Of a DNA stretch of 25,913 nucleotides, positions 22,859 through 25,913 are shown one piece after another. The notes under the pieces were generated by a model. It had not been told where the DNA came from. It ran no database searches and worked only from the letters and a program-made list of their open reading frames with translations. The stretch is from JALENY01 sp036310185. Lineage in GTDB: Bacteria > Bacillota > Clostridia > Lachnospirales > Lachnospiraceae. A program made the translations under genes and the position numbers. Within the stretch, counting starts at the first letter, position 1. Each line of letters begins with the position of its first letter. The DNA lies in NCBI GenBank assembly GCA_036310185.1, contig JAXJSH010000008.1, positions 1 through 25,913 on the forward strand, given 5' to 3'.

Positions 22859-24178
22859 ATGCGGGATAAAAATGGAATGGATAACAGGAAAAAAGATGAT
22901 TATAGCTTTATAAAAGAAGTGATCAAGAAAAAGCCTGTTGATAAAAGGGCTGTCTTGATTAAGATGGGCTGCATTATTGGCAGTGCCGTATTATTCGGAC
23001 TGGTGGCAGCCTTTGTTTTTGCGTCATTTTTGCCGGTTGTAGAAGAAAAAAATGAGGAGCCGGCACAGATTGAATTCGAGGATGATTACCCGGAAGATAC
23101 ATCCAATGGGGAACCAATGCCGGAAACCGCTGACACGGAGGCAGCGGAAGGGTCAGACAATACCGCCGCAGAGATTCAAAACAGTGCAGATGGAGAAGCG
23201 GCCGCAGAGTTTGGTGTGGAAGAATATGAAAAAGTATATGAGGAAATGAATGAAATAGCGCAGAATGCCATGCATTCGATGGTTACGGTTACCGGCATCA
23301 CCAGCAGTGAAGACTGGTTTAATACGACCACCGAGAGTACAAAACAGGCTTCCGGCCTGATCGTTGCAAACAACGGACAGGAACTGTTCATTCTTACGGA
23401 GTACCGGGCGGTGGATACGGTAGACCGTGTTATGGTCACCTTCTGGGACAATACCATTGTGGACTGCCGTTATCAGAAACATGATGCAAATACCGGATTA
23501 ACGATCATAAAAGTATCTTTGAAAGATATGGATTCCTCCACACAGCAGGGCGTGCAGGCGGCAACGCTGGGCAATTCCTATCTGGCCTGTCAGGGAGAAT
23601 CGGTTATTGCAATCGGAAGTCCGATGGGGTATAGTAATTCTGTTGTAAACGGTCAGATCACATCCACGACCAATAAAGTGACATCCACCGATGTGGAGTA
23701 TAATCTTTTGACAACCAATATTCTGGGCAGCAATTCCGGCAGCGGCGTACTGATTACGCTGGATGGAAGTGTTATTGGAATCATATCCCAGCAGTTTGGC
23801 AGCGGGGACAAAAGTGTGATTACCTGTCTGCCCATTTCTCAGCTGAAGCCGCTGATAGAGATCTTGTCCAACAACGGTGAGATTCCGTCTCTGGGTATTC
23901 AGGGACAGACGGTAACTGCAGAGATTGCGAAACAGACCGGTATGCCCCGGGGTATTTATGTGAATATGGTAAATATGGATTCTCCGGCACTGCAGGCCGG
24001 TATTCAGAATGCGGATATTCTGATCAAGTTTAATGGAGAATCGGTAGAAAGTATGGCCAATTACTGGGAGAAACTTCGAAAAACTTCAGTTGGTGAAGAA
24101 GTGACCGTGACGGTGATGCGAAAAGGTGCGGAAGGTTACGTGGAATTTGAATTTGTGGCAGTGACCGCAAGTCAGTAA
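22859..24178 (+). CDS. Membrane-anchored HtrA-like protein with PDZ domain, catalytically degenerate
   Basis: A 439-residue protein with the HtrA/DegP layout: a cytoplasmic N-terminus, one transmembrane helix at about 36-58, an acidic linker (60-120), a trypsin-like domain (about 135-335) and a PDZ domain (about 345-435, with GIYVNMVNMDSPALQAGIQNAD marking its ligand-binding side by position 366-386). The catalytic serine is kept (Ser293 in GSNSGSGVL), but the TNHVV His position reads LTEYRAV with Arg183, and the TDLAV Asp position reads TGLTIIKV with Gly213. The protein is thus probably not a protease. The start is uncertain: no good ribosome binding site precedes 22859, and the ATG at 22877 (GGGA 10 nt upstream) may be used. 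It is divergent from mutS2 and followed by a tandem repeat array. Confidence 0.88.
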   Translation: MRDKNGMDNRKKDDYSFIKEVIKKKPVDKRAVLIKMGCIIGSAVLFGLVAAFVFASFLPVVEEKNEEPAQIEFEDDYPEDTSNGEPMPETADTEAAEGSDNTAAEIQNSADGEAAAEFGVEEYEKVYEEMNEIAQNAMHSMVTVTGITSSEDWFNTTTESTKQASGLIVANNGQELFILTEYRAVDTVDRVMVTFWDNTIVDCRYQKHDANTGLTIIKVSLKDMDSSTQQGVQAATLGNSYLACQGESVIAIGSPMGYSNSVVNGQITSTTNKVTSTDVEYNLLTTNILGSNSGSGVLITLDGSVIGIISQQFGSGDKSVITCLPISQLKPLIEILSNNGEIPSLGIQGQTVTAEIAKQTGMPRGIYVNMVNMDSPALQAGIQNADILIKFNGESVESMANYWEKLRKTSVGEEVTVTVMRKGAEGYVEFEFVAVTASQ

Positions 24179-24279
24179 ATGGGAAATAATCATGCAGAAA
24201 AGGGCGTATTCAGAAAATGAGGAGTATGAAAGCTTCAGAATGCCGGATGTGTGATGGGTCAAATTGGGTACATGGTACA

Positions 24280-24501
24280 GTATGTACATGACGAAGGATG
24301 TGTGTGTCTAAATATGCATGTGGCTAAGGATGCATGTGACTAAGGATACATGTGGCTAAGTAAATATGTAGCGAAGTATGCACATGACGAAGTATGCATG
24401 TGGCTAAGGATGCATGCGATGAAGGATGCATGTGGCTAAGTATGCACGTGACGAAGTATGCACGTGACGAAGTATGCATATGGAAAGTATGTATGGTGTA
24501 A
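24280..24501. repeat. 16-bp tandem repeat array (14 units)
   Basis: Twelve consecutive 16-bp units run from 24280 to 24471, followed by two degenerate 15-bp units to 24501. The consensus is GKATGCAYGTGRCKAA. Two main forms alternate irregularly: GTATGCACGTGACGAA (two identical neighbours at 24440-24471) and GGATGCATGTGGCTAA. Each form contains a palindromic core (CACGTG or ATGCAT). The gene-free stretch 24179-24548 otherwise holds about 100 bp of AT-rich DNA after the HtrA-like gene and about 45 bp before yhaM with no clear promoter or terminator. Unit length is not a multiple of three and units abut without spacers. Confidence 0.95.
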
Positions 24502-24548
24502 ATCAGGTACGCAGCAGATTTAAAAAGTATGAATAGAAAGAGGAAAAA

Positions 24549-25493
24549 ATGAAGTATATTAATGAATTTCGTGAGGGAAGCCGTGTAAAAGGGGTGTACC
24601 TCTGCAAACATAAACAGTCAGCCGTAACCAAAAACGGAAAAACTTATGAAAATGTAATATTACAGGACAAAACAGGAACCATTGATGCAAAAATCTGGGA
24701 CCCGAATTCGCCGGGCATCGGTGAATTTGATGTGATGGATTACATTGACGTGGTGGGGGATGTGACCTCTTTTGCCGGTGCACTTCAGGTAAGTCTGAAG
24801 CAGGTCCGCGTGGCCGGAGAGGGCGAGTACGATGAGAGCGATTACCTTCCGGTCAGCAAAAACAGCACGGATCTCATGTATGAGGAACTGACAGGTTACA
24901 TACGTACCATCGGAAATCCTTATCTGAAACAGCTTTTGATTCGTCTGTTCATGGAAAATGAAGAATTGATCAGAAGTTTTAAAAAGCATTCTGCTGCAAA
25001 AACCGTACATCATGGATTTGTGGGCGGCCTGCTGGAACATACATTGAGTGTAGTTCGTCTCTGTGATTATTATGCAAAGGCTTATCCGGTCATCAACCGT
25101 GATTTGCTTCTTACAGCAGCTATGTGCCATGACATTGGAAAAACAAGAGAAATTTCCGAATTCCCGATTAACGACTATACGGATGAAGGTCAGCTTCTTG
25201 GTCATATCATGATCGGTGCGGAAATGGTACATGACGAAGTAAAACAGATTCCGGGCTTTCCGGTAAATATTGAAAATGAACTGAAACACTGTATTTTAGC
25301 TCATCACGGTGAATATGAATACGGCTCACCGAAAAAGCCGGCGCTGGTTGAGGCTGCGGCACTGAATCTGGCGGACAATACCGATGCACGCATGGAGACG
25401 CTGACTGAAATTTTCGAGGCAGCAGGAGACAGAACCGATTGGCTGGGTTACAATCGGATCATGGAGTCCAATATCCGTAAGACGATGCTGTAA
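24549..25493 (+). CDS. yhaM: YhaM-type 3'-5' exoribonuclease (OB-fold plus HD domain)
   Basis: Cytoplasmic 314-residue enzyme that trims RNA, and in vitro also single-stranded DNA, from the 3' end. Seen: an OB-fold at about 10-90 (KTYENVILQDKTGTIDAKIW), then an HD metal-binding domain with LLEHTLSV (His164), MCHDIGKTR (His194, Asp195), His219 in LLGHIMIGA, HH at 252-253 in LAHHGEYEYGS, and Asp276 in NLADNTDA. Length matches Bacillus YhaM (314). AGAGGAA lies shortly before the ATG. Upstream is the 16-bp repeat array, so its promoter may lie within or beyond that array; it is not obviously part of an operon with the HtrA-like gene, 370 bp away. Confidence 0.93.
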   Translation: MKYINEFREGSRVKGVYLCKHKQSAVTKNGKTYENVILQDKTGTIDAKIWDPNSPGIGEFDVMDYIDVVGDVTSFAGALQVSLKQVRVAGEGEYDESDYLPVSKNSTDLMYEELTGYIRTIGNPYLKQLLIRLFMENEELIRSFKKHSAAKTVHHGFVGGLLEHTLSVVRLCDYYAKAYPVINRDLLLTAAMCHDIGKTREISEFPINDYTDEGQLLGHIMIGAEMVHDEVKQIPGFPVNIENELKHCILAHHGEYEYGSPKKPALVEAAALNLADNTDARMETLTEIFEAAGDRTDWLGYNRIMESNIRKTML

Positions 25494-25883
25494 TAACGGC
25501 GGTGTTAAACTGCAGACAGGTGATCAGTAAACTTGAATACCAGAAAGCAAATATGATAAGAACAAAAAATAGATGTTTTGAAAAATGGAAATAAAGTAAA
25601 ATAATTCAGGCGCAATATGAAGATGACATTTATATTGCGCCTGATGTCAGATATAAGAGTTTATAATAAATGTAATTATCTGAAAGTAAATTCTCATCTG
25701 TACTATGCACAGGTGAATTTAAAACATTTGGATATTTACAAATCGCGGCTGTTCAGAAGAGGCCATTACAAGATGTAAGAACGTATATTTATTTGCTAAA
25801 AGCGAATATTTGTACAGGGCATTTTCTTCAAATTTTCTGATCAGTTACCACAAAACAATATTTAGAAAGTCGGATGGACAGGT
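25494..25883. other. Gene-free stretch with two hairpins
   Basis: No open frame with a ribosome binding site is visible. It contains the 25607-25643 hairpin, a TATAAT at 25662-25667 without a convincing -35, and a second hairpin at 25688-25720 (AAATT, 2-nt bulge, CATCTGT, 7-nt loop ACTATGC, ACAGGTG, AATTT). The rest is AT-rich and unremarkable. It could be the 3' region of yhaM plus the leader of the next gene. Confidence 0.5.
25607..25643. terminator. Stem-loop after yhaM
   Basis: A perfect 12-bp stem (CAGGCGCAATAT 25607-25618, ATATTGCGCCTG 25632-25643) with a 13-nt loop lies about 113 bp after yhaM. There is no T run on the plus side; the minus side is T-rich (AATTATTTTACTTTATTTCC). TGACAT (25624-25629) can instead pair with ATGTCA (25644-25649), an alternative fold. 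Confidence 0.5.
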
Positions 25884-25913
25884 ATGGAATACAAGAAAAA
25901 TGATATTGTCACA
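25884..25913 (+). CDS. Start of a possible RlmD-type 23S rRNA (uracil-5-)-methyltransferase, cut by window end
   Basis: Ten codons from an ATG at 25884 to the window end read MEYKKNDIVT. This resembles the start of the TRAM domain in RlmD/RumA-like proteins of Firmicutes, which often begin Met, a few basic residues, then NDIV. The upstream GGACAGG is a weak ribosome binding site only 1-2 nt from the ATG. The call rests on recognition of ten residues and on the translation/RNA-processing neighbourhood, so it is tentative. Confidence 0.4.
   Translation, partial: MEYKKNDIVT

Noticed and set aside
24192..24254. 20-residue open frame after the HtrA-like gene
   Set aside because: GGGA lies 7 nt upstream, but the frame is very short, has no promoter and no recognisable motif.
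24280..24501. CRISPR array
   Set aside because: Units are 16 bp and abut directly, with no unique spacers and no cas genes.
24324..24611. Minus-strand 95-codon frame through the tandem repeats
   Set aside because: A 16-bp period with no stop in one frame gives a repetitive His/Ser/Leu-rich product by default. No ribosome binding site is present, and it overlaps the yhaM start.

Overview
The window looks like chromosomal core DNA of a low-to-mid GC Gram-positive anaerobe, most likely a member of the Lachnospiraceae (Clostridium cluster XIVa, Blautia-like). This rests on the gene repertoire (rpsF-ssb-rpsR, MutS2, YhaM-type HD/OB exoribonuclease, DUF951, DUF4349 lipoprotein, DUF4080 B12/radical-SAM protein, class B sortase, VanW-like protein), on strong AGGAGG-type ribosome binding sites, and on compact sigma-A promoters with 17-bp spacers. 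The genus is inference. I see no insertion sequence, phage gene, CRISPR array, tRNA or rRNA.

Layout. 1-3400: glgP (minus) and an AraC-type regulator (plus) diverge from one promoter region that carries an inverted repeat over the glgP -35. 3500-7670: a DUF4349 lipoprotein, trpS with its own promoter, and a MATE transporter behind a structured leader, closed by a bidirectional terminator. 7681-8672: an RlmI/RlmK-like methyltransferase (minus) with a leader holding a terminator-like hairpin. 8782-11987: a four-gene operon (class I aminotransferase, sortase B, DUF951, sirtuin) with a consensus promoter and a weak terminator. 12000-13295: the rpsF-ssb-rpsR operon with an S6:S18-type leader. 13324-14970: a DUF4080 radical SAM gene. 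15031-17520: a 41-residue membrane miniprotein, a VanW-like protein and an AIR-synthase-fold protein in one operon. 17539-18158: trmL. 18232-22731 (minus): mutS2 followed by an OmpR-type response regulator and its histidine kinase. 22859-25493: an HtrA-like membrane protein lacking two catalytic triad residues, a 16-bp tandem repeat array, then yhaM. The right edge holds about 390 bp of structured non-coding DNA and probably the first ten codons of an RlmD-type methyltransferase gene.

Together the genes serve translation and RNA quality control (trpS, trmL, RlmI-like, rpsF/rpsR, MutS2, YhaM, possible rlmD), cell-envelope biology (sortase B, VanW-like, DUF4349, HtrA-like, two-component system) and storage glucan use (glgP). 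The items I rate most worth following are the HtrA-fold pseudoprotease, the 16-bp two-type repeat array beside it, the unannotated 41-residue membrane protein, and the leader hairpin of the methyltransferase gene. I did not find a clearly new multi-gene system.
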